Part shown: one piece after another, positions 10,111 to 19,799 of the stretch
Layout of the letters: each line of letters begins with the position of its first letter
Numbering within the stretch: the first letter of the stretch is position 1
Notes under the pieces: generated by a model
Database searches by the model: none
Seen by the model: only the letters and a program-made list of their open reading frames with translations
Told to the model about the DNA's origin: nothing
Position numbers and translations under genes: made by a program
NCBI RefSeq assembly: GCF_023015765.1
Contig: NZ_JALKAL010000016.1
Span: forward strand, 23,647 to 87,646
DNA from: Ornithinimicrobium sp. F0845
GTDB lineage: Bacteria > Actinomycetota > Actinomycetes > Actinomycetales > Dermatophilaceae
Direction of reading: 5' to 3'
Length of the DNA: 64,000 nt

Positions 10111-10464
10111 GTGCTGATCCGGATCGACCCTCGAGCGAGCGAGCCGATCTATGCCCAGATCGAGCGGGAGGTCCGGCGCGCGATCGCCTCCGGTGAGGTC
10201 ACCGCGGGCGACCGGCTTCCCGCCGCGCGCGACCTGGCCGCCTCGCTGGACGTCAACATGCACACCGTGCTGCGGGCCTACACGGAACTGCGTGAGGCGG
10301 GCGTGATCGACGTCCGGCGCGGTCGTGGCGCGGTCGTCCTGCCCCAGCAACCGGCCGCGCCCGAGGTTGGCCAGGCCGTGGCGGACCTGCTCGACGCAGC
10401 CCGGAAGCACGGCATACCACTGTCCCAACTGCACCAGGCACTTGACGAAGGAGCCCACCAATGA
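10111..10464 (+). CDS. GntR family transcriptional regulator, YtrA subfamily
   Basis: A 117-residue repressor with an N-terminal winged helix-turn-helix (about 10-75; PIYAQIEREVRRAIASGEV, then LPAARDLAASLDVNMHTVLRAY) and only a short helical tail, the shape of the YtrA subfamily, which has no ligand-binding domain. Such regulators usually control an adjacent membrane-protein or ABC-transporter operon and themselves. The stop codon overlaps the next gene by 4 nt (ATGA). A strong AT-rich promoter with an internal palindrome lies directly upstream. Confidence 0.9.
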   Translation: MLIRIDPRASEPIYAQIEREVRRAIASGEVTAGDRLPAARDLAASLDVNMHTVLRAYTELREAGVIDVRRGRGAVVLPQQPAAPEVGQAVADLLDAARKHGIPLSQLHQALDEGAHQ

Positions 10465-11465
10465 CCCCAGGAACGAGCCCGAGGATGACCCAAGCCATGG
10501 CCGACCCGGCCGCCGTGCGGCGCGTGCGTCGTGCCCATCTCACCGCGACCGTCCTGGTGGCCGCCGTCAGCGCGGCCGCCCTCCTGCTGGTCTTCCTCCT
10601 CTACGCTGGCGACCTGCCGGACCGGATCGCCACGCACTTCGACCTCTCAGGGCAACCCAACGACGACATGGCCCGGGGAGGTGCGCTGGCCCTGTTCGGC
10701 CTCGTCGGGATCGGGGTGCCCGCCGTTCTCATCGCGGTGTTCGGGGCAGCCCAGTGGTGGCGCGGGGAGTGGGCCCGTGCGTTCGCGGGATTCCTCGCCG
10801 GCTTCTCGGTGTGGCTCAGCGCGCTCTTCTGCGGGCTCGTCGTCGCCAACCGGGGCGCTGCCGTTCCCGAGGAGGTCACGCTGGACCCGTGGCTGATGCT
10901 GGGCGGCCTGGTCCTGGGGCTGGTCGTCGGGATCATCGTGGCGCTCGTGGTGCCCCGCGGCATCCCGCACGATGCACCGGAGGCGGTCACCCCGGTGGCC
11001 CTCGCGCCGACCGAGCGGGCCTCCTGGTTCGGCCGGGCGCAGCTGGGCCGGCTCCCGGTGCTCGCGCTGGCCGCCAGCGTGCTGGTGCTCGTGATCGCGA
11101 CGGTCGCCAGCGGCATCTGGTGGCTGTGGCTCATTGCGGCACTGGTGGCGCTGCTGGTCGTGGCGGTGACCAGCTTCGTGGTGACGGTCGATGCCTCCGG
11201 CGTGACCTGGCGCTCGGCGATCGGCCTCCCGCGCGGCCACATCCCGCTGTCAGAGGTCACCGACGCCGCGGTCGTCGAGATGTCGCCGTCCGACTTCGGC
11301 GGCTTCGGTCTGCGGATGACGCCCGGCGGCCTCGGCCTCATCACGCGACGGGGCACCGCACTGCAGGTCACGCACGGCAAGCGCCGCTTCGTGGCCACCG
11401 TCGACGACGCGGCCACCGGCGCCGGTCTCCTGTTGGGCTACCTGGAGGCCGGCCACCGCCGCTGA
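10461..11465 (+). CDS. DUF1648 domain membrane protein
   Basis: A 334-residue integral membrane protein. The first 80 residues carry a helix followed by LPDRIATHFDLSGQPND, the DUF1648 signature. Five or six helices follow in two groups (about 30-55, 75-97, 107-130, 147-172, 199-218 and 222-243). The last 90 residues are soluble and look like a bacterial PH-like domain (VTVDASGVTWRSAIGLPRGHIPLSEV). Co-transcription with a YtrA-type regulator through a 4-nt overlap is the usual context for this family. The function is unknown; a role in envelope stress is only a guess. Confidence 0.85.
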   Translation: MTPGTSPRMTQAMADPAAVRRVRRAHLTATVLVAAVSAAALLLVFLLYAGDLPDRIATHFDLSGQPNDDMARGGALALFGLVGIGVPAVLIAVFGAAQWWRGEWARAFAGFLAGFSVWLSALFCGLVVANRGAAVPEEVTLDPWLMLGGLVLGLVVGIIVALVVPRGIPHDAPEAVTPVALAPTERASWFGRAQLGRLPVLALAASVLVLVIATVASGIWWLWLIAALVALLVVAVTSFVVTVDASGVTWRSAIGLPRGHIPLSEVTDAAVVEMSPSDFGGFGLRMTPGGLGLITRRGTALQVTHGKRRFVATVDDAATGAGLLLGYLEAGHRR

Positions 11466-11577
11466 CCTGCACCGCCGCTGACCTGCACCGGCGCGGCCGG
11501 GGGAACAGTCCTCCGGTCGGGCTGGTTGCCCGGAGGAACGGAGCTCGCAGCTCACCACCGACAGATGGAGGTCAGTC

Positions 11578-12237
11578 ATGCCCAGGATCGCGATCATCGG
11601 AGGACACGGAAAGGTGGCGCTGCACCTGGCGCGCCAGCTCACGGGCCGGGGGGACGAGGTCACCTCGATCTTCCGCAACCCCGAGCACGAGGCCGACGTG
11701 GCCGGGACCGGTGCCGCACCCCTGGTGCTCGACGTCGAGTCCGCGGACACCGAGGCGCTCGCGGCCGCGTTGGCCGGGCACGACGCTGTGGTGTGGTCGG
11801 CCGGGGCCGGCGGCGGCAACCCCGCACGGACCAACGCCGTGGACCGGGACGCCGCGATCGCCTCGATGGAGGCGGCGGCGCAGGCCGGCGCCTACCGCTA
11901 CGTGATGGTCTCCTATCGCGGCGCGGGCCGGGACGAGATCCCCGCGGACAACCCCTTCAGCACGTATGCCGAGGCGAAGGCCGTCGCCGACGCCCACCTG
12001 CGCGCGACCGGGCTGCAGTGGACGATCGTGGCGCCGGGCGGGCTCGACCTCGAACCGGGCTCGGGCACCATCCACCTCGACGCGGACTACGACCGATCGC
12101 TGGACGGCACGAGCGTGTCCCGCGAGGACGTGGCGGCCGTGATCGCGGCGGTGCTGGCCGACGACACCACCATCGGCCGGGCCCTTGAGTTCGTCGGCGG
12201 CAGCCAGCCGATCGCGGAGGCGCTCGCCACGGCCTGA
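11578..12237 (+). CDS. NAD(P)-binding protein, atypical SDR
   Basis: A 219-residue Rossmann-fold protein. The N-terminal IAIIGGHGKVALHLARQL is the dinucleotide-binding glycine motif. VMVSYRGAG and STYAEAKAVADAHLRATGLQWTIVAPGGL correspond to the strand and active-site region of the NmrA/YwnB-like SDR group, where the classical YxxxK is kept as YAEAK. GGAGG precedes the ATG at a proper distance. The substrate is unknown. It is a single gene between the DUF1648 protein and an ABC exporter. Confidence 0.88.
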   Translation: MPRIAIIGGHGKVALHLARQLTGRGDEVTSIFRNPEHEADVAGTGAAPLVLDVESADTEALAAALAGHDAVVWSAGAGGGNPARTNAVDRDAAIASMEAAAQAGAYRYVMVSYRGAGRDEIPADNPFSTYAEAKAVADAHLRATGLQWTIVAPGGLDLEPGSGTIHLDADYDRSLDGTSVSREDVAAVIAAVLADDTTIGRALEFVGGSQPIAEALATA

Positions 12238-12307
12238 CGGGCCCTGCGTCCGGGGGGCCGGCTCGGCACGACGACGGGTCGGTGCCCGCCTAGCCTGGGA
12301 AGGGTGA

Positions 12308-12490
12308 GGCGCCCCCTGGTTCATCGAGGCCTGCCTGAGCAACGCGCTGCGCATGGAGCAGTACTGCGCCGACGCCGAGCGCGACGGCGACCAGGAGCTC
12401 GTCGACCTCTTCACCAAGGCGCAGGCTGATAGCCGCAAGGGCGCCGAGCTGGGCAAGAAGCTGCTCGGTCAGCGCCCGGCGCCAACTGAT
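12308..12490 (+). pseudogene. remnant of a small helical protein gene
   Basis: The frame opens right after a TGA and reads WFIEACLSNALRMEQYCADA, then RDGDQELVDLFTKAQADSRKG and AELGKKLLGQR, with strong coding bias. It resembles the C-terminal two helices of small (about 90-residue) actinobacterial proteins of unknown function in which acidic ED and QE pairs recur. No start codon exists before the internal ATG at 12353. The frame does not stop after the helix but reads on through a 17-bp hairpin, so both ends look lost. An intact short gene starting at 12353 is the alternative. Confidence 0.45.
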
Positions 12491-12503
12491 CACGAGCCCG
12501 ACC

Positions 12504-12542
12504 CGTGCACCACGACGTCGCTGGTCGACGTCGTGGTGCACG
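12504..12542. terminator. 17-bp-stem hairpin, bidirectional terminator
   Basis: CGTGCACCACGACGTCG pairs perfectly with CGACGTCGTGGTGCACG around the loop CTGGT. It sits downstream of the minus-strand ABC permease (stop at 12571) and of the plus-strand gene remnant. Confidence 0.88.
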
Positions 12543-12570
12543 AGGTCCGGGGTGCTGGAAGGGGCGACAC

Positions 12571-13575
12571 TCAGTCGACGTCGCGCCGCCGGAACACCAC
12601 CCAGGAGAGCAGGATCACGGCCACGCCCACCAGGCCGATCACGGCGGCCCCGTGCTCCAGCGAGATGCGCGTGACGACCTCACGACACTCGCCGTCGAAC
12701 CCGTCGTCGCACACCCAGTTGTAGATCTGGTGGCCGTCGTTGACCCACGCGATGAGGTTCTCGCTCAGCAGATACCTCGCCCGCTCCGGGAACAGGCCGC
12801 GCACCATGTTCTCCACAACGAGCAGATAGCCGACGGCGATCCCGAGCACGGCTCCGGTGTGCTTCAGCAGGAGCCCGGCGGCCGCGCCGACCATGCCGAG
12901 GAAGACCGCCAGCGCCACGATCCGGCCACTCGTCCACGCCAGATCGGTCCACTGCGTCGCCGTCATCGCGTCGTCCACGCCCCGGATCCGATAGAGCAGC
13001 GGGACCCCCAGCAGGATGATGGCCAGGAACACCGCAGTGATCGGGATCGCCACCAGGCCGGACGCGAGCACCTTGCTGGCGAAGACCCGGTCCCGCCGTG
13101 GCTCGAAGGTCAGCCAGGTGCCCAGTGTCCGGTGGGCGATCTCGGCGGCGGTGGCCGTCGAGCCGCCCAGCAGCACCAGGAAGAACACCAGGGTCCCGGT
13201 CTGTTGCAGCTGGCTGGTCGCGAGGTCGGCCATCGGCGGCGGGGCGTAGCCGGCGAGCATCTCATCCAGCGTCGGCTCGGGCCACTCACAGCCGAAGTCG
13301 ATCGTCTGGTCACCGATCCGCTCGCGCTCGGCCTCCTGCTCCTCCAGGCACTGCTCGATGAACTCCTCGTCCCGGAACTCCTGCTCCTGCTCCCACTGCT
13401 CGTGGACCTGCTCGAAGTCCTGCCGCGCCTGCTCCTCGAACGCCGACTGCGGCTGCACGCTCTGCCACAGGCCCCAGAAGGTCAGGAGCGCGACGGCCAG
13501 GATGGCCAGCACGGACAGGTGGACGATCTTGCGGGAGAAGATGCGCCGCAGCTCGACGCGGGTCAGCTGGGTCAT
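12571..13575 (-). CDS. ABC-2 type exporter permease
   Basis: A 334-residue permease. A first helix (about 18-38) is followed by a long acidic extracytoplasmic segment rich in Glu and Gln (about 45-115), then five further helices. This is the shape of ABC-2/NatB-like permeases. Two cysteine-containing loops (QCLEEQEAE, FGCEWPEP) and a late CDDGFDGECREV loop could form disulfides outside. The ATG start overlaps the stop of the upstream ATPase gene by 4 nt, so the two form one transporter. The substrate is unknown. Confidence 0.85.
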   Translation of the reverse strand: MTQLTRVELRRIFSRKIVHLSVLAILAVALLTFWGLWQSVQPQSAFEEQARQDFEQVHEQWEQEQEFRDEEFIEQCLEEQEAERERIGDQTIDFGCEWPEPTLDEMLAGYAPPPMADLATSQLQQTGTLVFFLVLLGGSTATAAEIAHRTLGTWLTFEPRRDRVFASKVLASGLVAIPITAVFLAIILLGVPLLYRIRGVDDAMTATQWTDLAWTSGRIVALAVFLGMVGAAAGLLLKHTGAVLGIAVGYLLVVENMVRGLFPERARYLLSENLIAWVNDGHQIYNWVCDDGFDGECREVVTRISLEHGAAVIGLVGVAVILLSWVVFRRRDVD

Positions 13576-14621
13576 CGGCCGGCCTCCTCGTCGGCGTCGG
13601 CAGTATGCCGTGAGCCGGGTGAGCCCGGTCCCGCGCCACCCGGGGCGCTCGGTGGGGTGGGGGTGCCCTCGGGTGGGGGTGGAGTGGCGCCGAGCTGGTC
13701 GGCCTGGGTCAGCTGGAGGAAGACCGACTCCAGGTCGAGGTGCACGGGCAGGAGACGGTCGACGTACAGCCCCTGCGCGGCCAGGGCCCGGGTGATGTCG
13801 GCGGGCCGGTCGACACCGGTGACCCGCAGGCCGCCCGGGGCCAGGTCCGCGGTCATCCCGGCCCGGCGGAGGACCGCGACCGCGGCCTCCGGGTTGTCGA
13901 CGCCGACGTCCACCCCTCCGGTCTCGGCCTCGTTGATCAGGCTGGCGACCGACCCCTGTGCCACCACCTGACCGCGTCCGATGATGGAGACGGTGTCGGC
14001 GATCTGCTCGATCTCGGACAGGATGTGGCTGCTCACCAGCACGGTGCGGCCCTGCGTGCCCAGGTTGCGCATGGTCTCGCGGATCTCCCGGATGCCAGCG
14101 GGGTCCAGGCCGTTGGTGGGCTCGTCAAAGATCAGCAGGTCGGGCGACTTGAGCAGGGTCGCCGCAATGGCCAGGCGCTGCTTCATCCCGAGGGAGTAGC
14201 CGGCGAAGCGGTCGTCCCCGCGGTCGGCCAGACCCACCTCCTCGAGCACCTCGCCGACCCGGCGCTGGTCGGTGCCGATCGCCTGGGCCAGCAGGCTCAG
14301 GCTCCTGCGGCCGGTGAAGGTGGGATAGAACTTCGGGCTCTCCACGATGGCGCCGACCCGGGCGATGACGTGCGGCAGCCGCTGCGGCACCGGCTGGCCG
14401 AAGATGTGCATCGTCCCGCTGTCCGCGCGCAGCAGCCCCAGCAGCATCCGGATCGTCGTGGTCTTGCCCGAGCCGTTCGGCCCCAGGAACCCGTGGACAC
14501 CCCCGGCGGGCACGTCCAGGTCGAGACCGTGGATCGCGACGCGACGCCCCCTGATCCCCCGGAAGGTCTTGCGCAACCCACGCGTCGCGACGGCGAGGCC
14601 GTCATCGGCAACCAGTTCCAC
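13572..14621 (-). CDS. ABC transporter ATP-binding protein
   Basis: Cytoplasmic ATPase of 349 residues paired with the downstream permease. Walker A is GPNGSGKTT (about 47-55), the signature region is GYSLGMKQRL, Walker B is LLIFDEPTNGLD and the H-loop lies in VLVSSHILSE. The first 225 residues form the NBD of the drug/antibiotic exporter group (CcmA/NatA-like). The last 120 residues are a variable tail ending in a Pro- and Gly-rich stretch. The GTG start at 14621 has GGGAG upstream. Confidence 0.93.
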   Translation of the reverse strand: MELVADDGLAVATRGLRKTFRGIRGRRVAIHGLDLDVPAGGVHGFLGPNGSGKTTTIRMLLGLLRADSGTMHIFGQPVPQRLPHVIARVGAIVESPKFYPTFTGRRSLSLLAQAIGTDQRRVGEVLEEVGLADRGDDRFAGYSLGMKQRLAIAATLLKSPDLLIFDEPTNGLDPAGIREIRETMRNLGTQGRTVLVSSHILSEIEQIADTVSIIGRGQVVAQGSVASLINEAETGGVDVGVDNPEAAVAVLRRAGMTADLAPGGLRVTGVDRPADITRALAAQGLYVDRLLPVHLDLESVFLQLTQADQLGATPPPPEGTPTPPSAPGGAGPGSPGSRHTADADEEAGR

Positions 14622-14667
14622 GGCATACTCCCATCGGCACCCGGCCGCACGGGAAGGTGCCGGGCGG

Positions 14668-15321
14668 TCAGGCCATTGTGGCTGCCGGCGTGCCCGCGGC
14701 GATCCGCGACACGCGGGCCTCGACCAGCGGGAGGATCTCGGCGACGGTGACGTGCCGGCCCAGCTCGGCGGTCAGGGTGGTGACACCCGCGTCGGCGATG
14801 CCGCACGGGATGATCGCGTCCGCCCAGGACAGGTCGCAGTCGGCGTTGAAGGAGAAGCCGTGCATCGTCACGTCGTGGCTGACCCGGATGCCGATCGCGC
14901 CGATCTTGCGGTCCGGGCCGCGGTCGTCGGCCAGCACCCAGACGCCGCTGCGGCCCTCGACCCGGGTCGTGGCCAGGCCCAGCTCCGCGCAGACGTCGAT
15001 GAGCAGGTCCTCCAGGCGCCGGACGTGCGCGACGACGTCGACGGGGGAGGGCAGCCGCACGATGGGGTAGCCGACCAGCTGTCCCGGCCCGTGCCAGGTG
15101 ATCTTGCCGCCGCGGTCGACGTCGATGACCGGCGTGCCGTCGGTGGGGCGCTCGTGGTCCTCGGTGCGCTTGCCGGCGGTGTAGACGGCGGCGTGCTCCA
15201 GCAGCAGGATCGAGTCGGGCAGCTCACCGGCGACGACCTGGGCGTGCACGGCGCGCTGGTGGTCCCAGGCCTGCTGGTAGTCGACGAGGTCCGGGGCGAA
15301 GCCGACGTGCTCGATGCGCAT
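14668..15321 (-). CDS. lipB: lipoyl(octanoyl) transferase
   Basis: Transfers octanoate from acyl carrier protein to lipoyl domains, the step before LipA. At 217 residues it is complete. The conserved [18 protein letters not shown] stretch (70-87), Lys139 in [10 protein letters not shown] and catalytic Cys173 in IIPCGIAD are present. The ATG at 15321 is chosen because the family begins MRIEHVGF; a 29-codon upstream extension is Cys- and Arg-rich and unlike the family. It is transcribed toward lipA but separated from it by the ABC, SDR and DUF1648 genes. Confidence 0.96.
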   Translation of the reverse strand: MRIEHVGFAPDLVDYQQAWDHQRAVHAQVVAGELPDSILLLEHAAVYTAGKRTEDHERPTDGTPVIDVDRGGKITWHGPGQLVGYPIVRLPSPVDVVAHVRRLEDLLIDVCAELGLATTRVEGRSGVWVLADDRGPDRKIGAIGIRVSHDVTMHGFSFNADCDLSWADAIIPCGIADAGVTTLTAELGRHVTVAEILPLVEARVSRIAAGTPAATMA

Positions 15322-15395
15322 GGCCGCCACTGTACGCCGGGCGGGTTGTGGACAACTTCTGCGGGCACGGGGCGACCTGGTGCAGGGTGCGGGGC

Positions 15396-17045
15396 ATGGA
15401 TGTCCCACGGATCCCCGGATATGACGTGCTCGGCCGCATCGGTGCCGGGTCGAGCGCGCAGGTGTGGCGGGCCCGGCGGGTGGCCGACGACCTCGACGTG
15501 GCGCTCAAGGTCGTCCCGACGCGCGCCGAGGACGTCTCCGCCGCGCTGCGGGAGGCCGGCGTGCTCGCCCGGGTGCGGCACGAGCACGTCATCCACCTGT
15601 ATGACGTGCTGCCGGTCCCCGGGGCCGGTGGCCGTCCCGGTGGGGTCGCCCTGGCGATGGAGCTGGCGGCAGGCGGGTCCCTCGCCGAGGTGCTGGGCGC
15701 GCGTGGCCACCTGACGCCGGGGGAGGTGGTCACCGTCGGGTCGCCGCTGGCCGGCGCCCTGGCCGAGCTGCACCGGGCCGGTGTGGTGCACGGCGACATC
15801 GCACCGGGCAACGTGCTGTTCCGGGAGGACGGGATGCCGCTGCTGGCCGACCTCGGCGTGTCCCGCATCGCGGGGGAGCAACGGACGGACACCTACGGCA
15901 CCGACGGCATGGTCGCACCCGAGGTGCTGGAGGGGTTCGCGCCGACGGCCGAGTCCGACGTCTACGGCCTGGGCGCCCTCGCCTGGCTCTGCCTGGTCGG
16001 TGAAACGCCCGGCTGGGCCGGCACGCGGACCGCGCTCGCGGACCTGCGGCCGGAGCTGCCCGAGCCACTCGTGGCCCTGGTGACCTCGTGCCTGGCCTCC
16101 GAGCCGGCCGAGCGGCCCGACGCCGAGGAGCTCGCGGTGGCGCTGCTCGCGGCGGCGCGGCCCGAGCCGGTGGTGCTGGCCCCCGGCGCCGATCCGGCGG
16201 CCGGCCTCACCCAGCGGATCCGCTCCGAGCGCCCGGACCCCGACCCGGAGGAGCAGCCGGTCCGGAGCGCGCACCCCCGGGCGCTGCACCGGGCCGAGGG
16301 GCGCGTGGCTGTCCGCTCCGGACGCCCTTCGGTGCGGTGGCTGGTGGCCGGTGCCGGTGCGGCGGTGGTCCTGGTGCTCGCGGTGGCCGGTGCCGTCGGG
16401 GCGCTGCTCGGTCCGGACGAGCCTGCCGGGGACACGGCGCTTTCCCAGACCGGCGCGGTGGCCGAGGCCGTGAGCCTGGTCGACCCCGGTGACAACGCAG
16501 CCACCACGGTCGAGCCCTCTGAGGCCGGGCGAGAAACCACAGAGACCTCCGTGGCCGAGCCCACGGATCCCGGGCGAGGCCCGGCACGAACCTCCGTGGC
16601 TGACGCCACGGAGCCCCGGTCCAGCACGGCAGAAACCCCCACGGCCGGGACCCCCGCGGCCGGTGCCGTGCTGGATCCGGTGGATGAGCCCCAGGTCGCG
16701 GTGCAGCGGTTGCTCGACGCGCGGGCTGCCGCGTGGCGGTCCGGTGACGCTGGCGACCTGGCGGAGGCCCTGGCGCCCGGCTCACCGGCTCACGAGCAGG
16801 AGCAGGAGTCCCTGTCGGACGCGCAGGACCTCAAGGTGAGCTATCGCGAGCTGGTGTTCACGGTCACCGACGCCTCGGTGCTCGCGTCCGGGCCGGATCG
16901 TGCGGTGCTCGGTGTGGACGTCGAGCGATCTAAATACCTCGAGGTGGGACCGGCGGGCACCCTCCAGCACGAGGCGCGGGCCGACACGGTCGAGGTGGAG
17001 CTGCGCCGCGCGGAGGACGGGTGGCGGATCTGGGGGTGGGGCTGA
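15396..17045 (+). CDS. membrane Ser/Thr protein kinase
   Basis: A 549-residue single-pass receptor-like kinase. The kinase domain (about 8-260) has the Gly loop [12 protein letters not shown], Lys38 in VALKVV, Glu53, the catalytic loop [11 protein letters not shown] (Asp134, with Gly replacing the Arg of HRD), DLG (152-154) instead of DFG, and APE (174-176). The missing HRD arginine suggests activation-loop phosphorylation is not required. A linker precedes a transmembrane helix (about 313-337). An extracytoplasmic Thr/Pro/Glu-rich stalk (345-430) and a small C-terminal domain of about 120 residues follow. The kinase substrate and ligand are unknown. Confidence 0.9.
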   Translation: MDVPRIPGYDVLGRIGAGSSAQVWRARRVADDLDVALKVVPTRAEDVSAALREAGVLARVRHEHVIHLYDVLPVPGAGGRPGGVALAMELAAGGSLAEVLGARGHLTPGEVVTVGSPLAGALAELHRAGVVHGDIAPGNVLFREDGMPLLADLGVSRIAGEQRTDTYGTDGMVAPEVLEGFAPTAESDVYGLGALAWLCLVGETPGWAGTRTALADLRPELPEPLVALVTSCLASEPAERPDAEELAVALLAAARPEPVVLAPGADPAAGLTQRIRSERPDPDPEEQPVRSAHPRALHRAEGRVAVRSGRPSVRWLVAGAGAAVVLVLAVAGAVGALLGPDEPAGDTALSQTGAVAEAVSLVDPGDNAATTVEPSEAGRETTETSVAEPTDPGRGPARTSVADATEPRSSTAETPTAGTPAAGAVLDPVDEPQVAVQRLLDARAAAWRSGDAGDLAEALAPGSPAHEQEQESLSDAQDLKVSYRELVFTVTDASVLASGPDRAVLGVDVERSKYLEVGPAGTLQHEARADTVEVELRRAEDGWRIWGWG

Positions 17046-17052
17046 GGGTTCC

Positions 17053-18060
17053 CTACATGGCCCGGACGGGTCGTCGCCACGGGCGCGGCATCCGCATCGT
17101 CAGGACGCGTCCGGTGGGCTTGGCGACCTCGGGGCTGGTCAGCGGGTCGCTCCCGTCCTCGTTCGGCGGGGCCACCGGGAAGGCCGGCAACGCCGCCACC
17201 AGCTGGAAGGTGCGCTCCCAGCCCGAGGGAGAGAGCGGGTCGGCGTCCGTGAGGTCGTAGGCGATGAACCACTCGCCGACGATCTCGGCGTCGCGGGGTT
17301 GGCGCGAGTGCGTCAGCAGCGTGGTCACTCGCTCGGAGAAGAGGGAGGCCGCCCACCGCTCGGTGCCGGCGGTGGCCCGGACGAGCTGGCGGTCCGAGAC
17401 AGGCGGCTCCTGGGTCTCGGTGTCGAAGGCGGTGAACTCCGCGAAGGGCAGGGGGACCTGCCCGATGCGAACGGCCAGGTAGCGGCAGCTTCCCTCGTCC
17501 AGTGGTGTGCCGCCTCCGCGCGGCTCGCCCGAGCTCCAGCACTCGGTGGCGACGTGACACTGGCGGCCGCCCTGCACCCACGCGACGACGTCCAGCCGCA
17601 CCCGGTGCTCGTCCAGACCGCGACCGAAGATCCGGCCGGGCAGGTCAGCCGGCGTGGCCACCGGCACGGCGTGGAAGCCGTTGTCCCTCGCAAACGACAT
17701 CAGGCGATAGGGGTCGCGCCAGCCCTCGGCCAGCTGCCTCACCCGGCGCTGAAGGACCACCCAGCTCAGCCCGAGAGCGAGGGTCGCCAGGAGCGCCGCG
17801 GCGGAGAGGCCACCGGTGTTGCCCCGGTCGGTCAGCTCGAGGATCCCGGCAGCCACGCTGAGGGCCCCGCAGACCAATGTCAGTGCCGCCACGACGCCGA
17901 CCCAGGTCGACGCTCTCAGCGCCGGACCCCTGGCCTCGGAGCCATGGGTGTTCTCACCCCGGTCGTCGTGCGCGGTCTCGCGCAGCACGCTCTCGCGCCA
18001 GGCTGCGACCTTGCGGGGCGAGGCCTTCGCCCGCAGCGCGGAATACCTGATCGGGCCCAT
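17053..18060 (-). CDS. hypothetical membrane protein
   Basis: A 335-residue protein with a basic N-terminus, two transmembrane helices at about 52-74 and 85-103, and a large soluble C-terminal domain that contains WRDPYRLMSFARDNGF and ends in a very basic PRPWRRPVRAM tail. I do not recognise a family; it resembles actinobacterial proteins with two N-terminal helices and a cytoplasmic beta-rich domain. It converges with the protein-kinase gene with only 7 nt between the two stop codons. The ATG at 18060 is the first possible start. Confidence 0.75.
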   Translation of the reverse strand: MGPIRYSALRAKASPRKVAAWRESVLRETAHDDRGENTHGSEARGPALRASTWVGVVAALTLVCGALSVAAGILELTDRGNTGGLSAAALLATLALGLSWVVLQRRVRQLAEGWRDPYRLMSFARDNGFHAVPVATPADLPGRIFGRGLDEHRVRLDVVAWVQGGRQCHVATECWSSGEPRGGGTPLDEGSCRYLAVRIGQVPLPFAEFTAFDTETQEPPVSDRQLVRATAGTERWAASLFSERVTTLLTHSRQPRDAEIVGEWFIAYDLTDADPLSPSGWERTFQLVAALPAFPVAPPNEDGSDPLTSPEVAKPTGRVLTMRMPRPWRRPVRAM

Positions 18061-18299
18061 GACGCGCTCACACCACCCGTCGACCGAACTGGCCGGGTGG
18101 GGCCGGGCGCTGGCCGACCGCGGTAGCCGGCCCTACCACTCCTGACACGGGGGTGAGTCCCCGAGACGTACCCATGACCGTACGTTAGCCCCATCAGTCA
18201 CATGAATCACGCACGCCACGCGTGTCACACCGGAGGTCGCCTGCCCCGGCACGACTCCACGACGAGAGGCCGGGCTGCTCGTCCGGCCGCGCGGGTTGC

Positions 18300-19799
18300 T
18301 CAGTCCAGGTGGGCGAACCGGGGCCACAGGAGGTCCCAGGACTCGCGCGGGCCGTGACAGATCCGCACCGCGACGCCCTGCTCCTCGTTGTCGACCCCGA
18401 CACCATTGTCGAGCTCGGCTGCGACGGCACAGTCCTGGAACAGGGTGGCGAGGCGGTCCTGCCCGATCATCACCACCGTGGCGACGTCCGCGTCCGGCCC
18501 ACCGAGGGAGTGCAGGTGGTTGTGGCCGCTCACCGGCGCGGGCAGGCCGTGCTCCGGGCCGTAGCGGGCGACGGCCCCGGCCTCGCCGTAGTTGGCGGTG
18601 ATGACGGCGACCGGCTCGCCATACTCCTGCACCGCCCGGTCGTAGGTGGAGGCGACCGTGGCCACATGGGCGGACCAACCGACCTGGTCGGCGGCGAGTG
18701 GACTGATGGCCGGCAGCGGGGTGCTGCCCAGGACCGCGAGCGGGATCAGCGGCAGGCCGATGAGCGCGCAGAGCGCGGTGTTGAGGCCGAACGGCACGGC
18801 ACGCTCCCGGTAGCTCTCGGTCCGTGCCCCGAGTCGCACGCACCCCGCGGCGAACACCGCCGCCAGCGGCGTCATGAAGTAGTGCGGCTGGGTGCCGCCG
18901 ATGAACGTGAAGGCGAGCAGCACCCCGAGGCAGACCAGGAGGAACCGGGCGTGCCGCACCGCCGGGTCGGTCCACAGGTAGCGGACGCCGGCGAGGCACG
19001 TGGGCACGAGCGCGGGCCCGAGGAGGAGGAACAGCAGGGGCCACATCAGCAGGCGCACCTCGCCGGCGTTGCTCTCGCTTAGCGCCGCGCCCATCGCCAG
19101 CTGGGGCCAGTCGTTGGCCGCCTGGTGGAGCAGGTTTGGGCCGGCGACTGCCAAGGACGCCACGACGCCGCCCCAGGCCCACGGGGAGCTCCACACCTGG
19201 CGCGGACCCAGCAGCAGGACCCCGACGGCGATGGCCAGCGCCAGGACGACCACCAGCCACCGGTTCCAGGTGGTGAGGCCGACGAGGGCGCCCGCCACCA
19301 GCCACCAGCGCGGGTCGCGCAGCGCCGCCCTCGTGGCAGTCACCAGCACGCCCAGCCACAGCGCCAGGTCCAGGGTCGCCGGCAGGAGCACGTGGCCGAA
19401 CATCAGGACGGAGGCCGTGCCGGCATAGCCCCACGCCGCGATGACCTGAGCACGCCGACCGCCGCCGAGCTCCCGGGTGAGCAGGGCCAGCAGCACCACG
19501 GCCGCACCGGCCGCCAGGGTCGCCGGGATCCGCAGCGTCCAGACCTCATCGGCGACCACCGCAGCGAACGTGCGCGCCAGCCACGGCGTCAGGAAAGGTT
19601 GGTCGGTGTAACCGACCTCCGCCGGGAGCATCCGGAAGTACAGCTCGTCGCGGTGGTAGCCGTACAGGCCCGAGAACGCCGTGAGGGCGACCATCGCCGC
19701 CCCGGCTGCGGCGAGGACCGGGACCCAGGCGAACCGCCTGAGCGGTGGTGGCACGACAGCGGCAGGTGGTCGGACGCGGCGTTCCTCGGTCTCAGGCAT
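18300..19799 (-). CDS. GT39-like membrane glycosyltransferase
   Basis: A 499-residue polytopic protein with about eleven helices. Its first extracytoplasmic loop reads YHRDELYFRMLPAEVGYTDQP, the acidic DE motif typical of GT39/ArnT/PMT-2 enzymes that use polyprenyl-phosphate sugars. The C-terminal 120 residues are soluble and probably extracytoplasmic. The ATG at 19799 has GGGAGA upstream and overlaps the stop of the preceding epimerase gene by 8 nt, so translation is coupled. The acceptor substrate cannot be read from sequence. Confidence 0.85.
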   Translation of the reverse strand: MPETEERRVRPPAAVVPPPLRRFAWVPVLAAAGAAMVALTAFSGLYGYHRDELYFRMLPAEVGYTDQPFLTPWLARTFAAVVADEVWTLRIPATLAAGAAVVLLALLTRELGGGRRAQVIAAWGYAGTASVLMFGHVLLPATLDLALWLGVLVTATRAALRDPRWWLVAGALVGLTTWNRWLVVVLALAIAVGVLLLGPRQVWSSPWAWGGVVASLAVAGPNLLHQAANDWPQLAMGAALSESNAGEVRLLMWPLLFLLLGPALVPTCLAGVRYLWTDPAVRHARFLLVCLGVLLAFTFIGGTQPHYFMTPLAAVFAAGCVRLGARTESYRERAVPFGLNTALCALIGLPLIPLAVLGSTPLPAISPLAADQVGWSAHVATVASTYDRAVQEYGEPVAVITANYGEAGAVARYGPEHGLPAPVSGHNHLHSLGGPDADVATVVMIGQDRLATLFQDCAVAAELDNGVGVDNEEQGVAVRICHGPRESWDLLWPRFAHLD

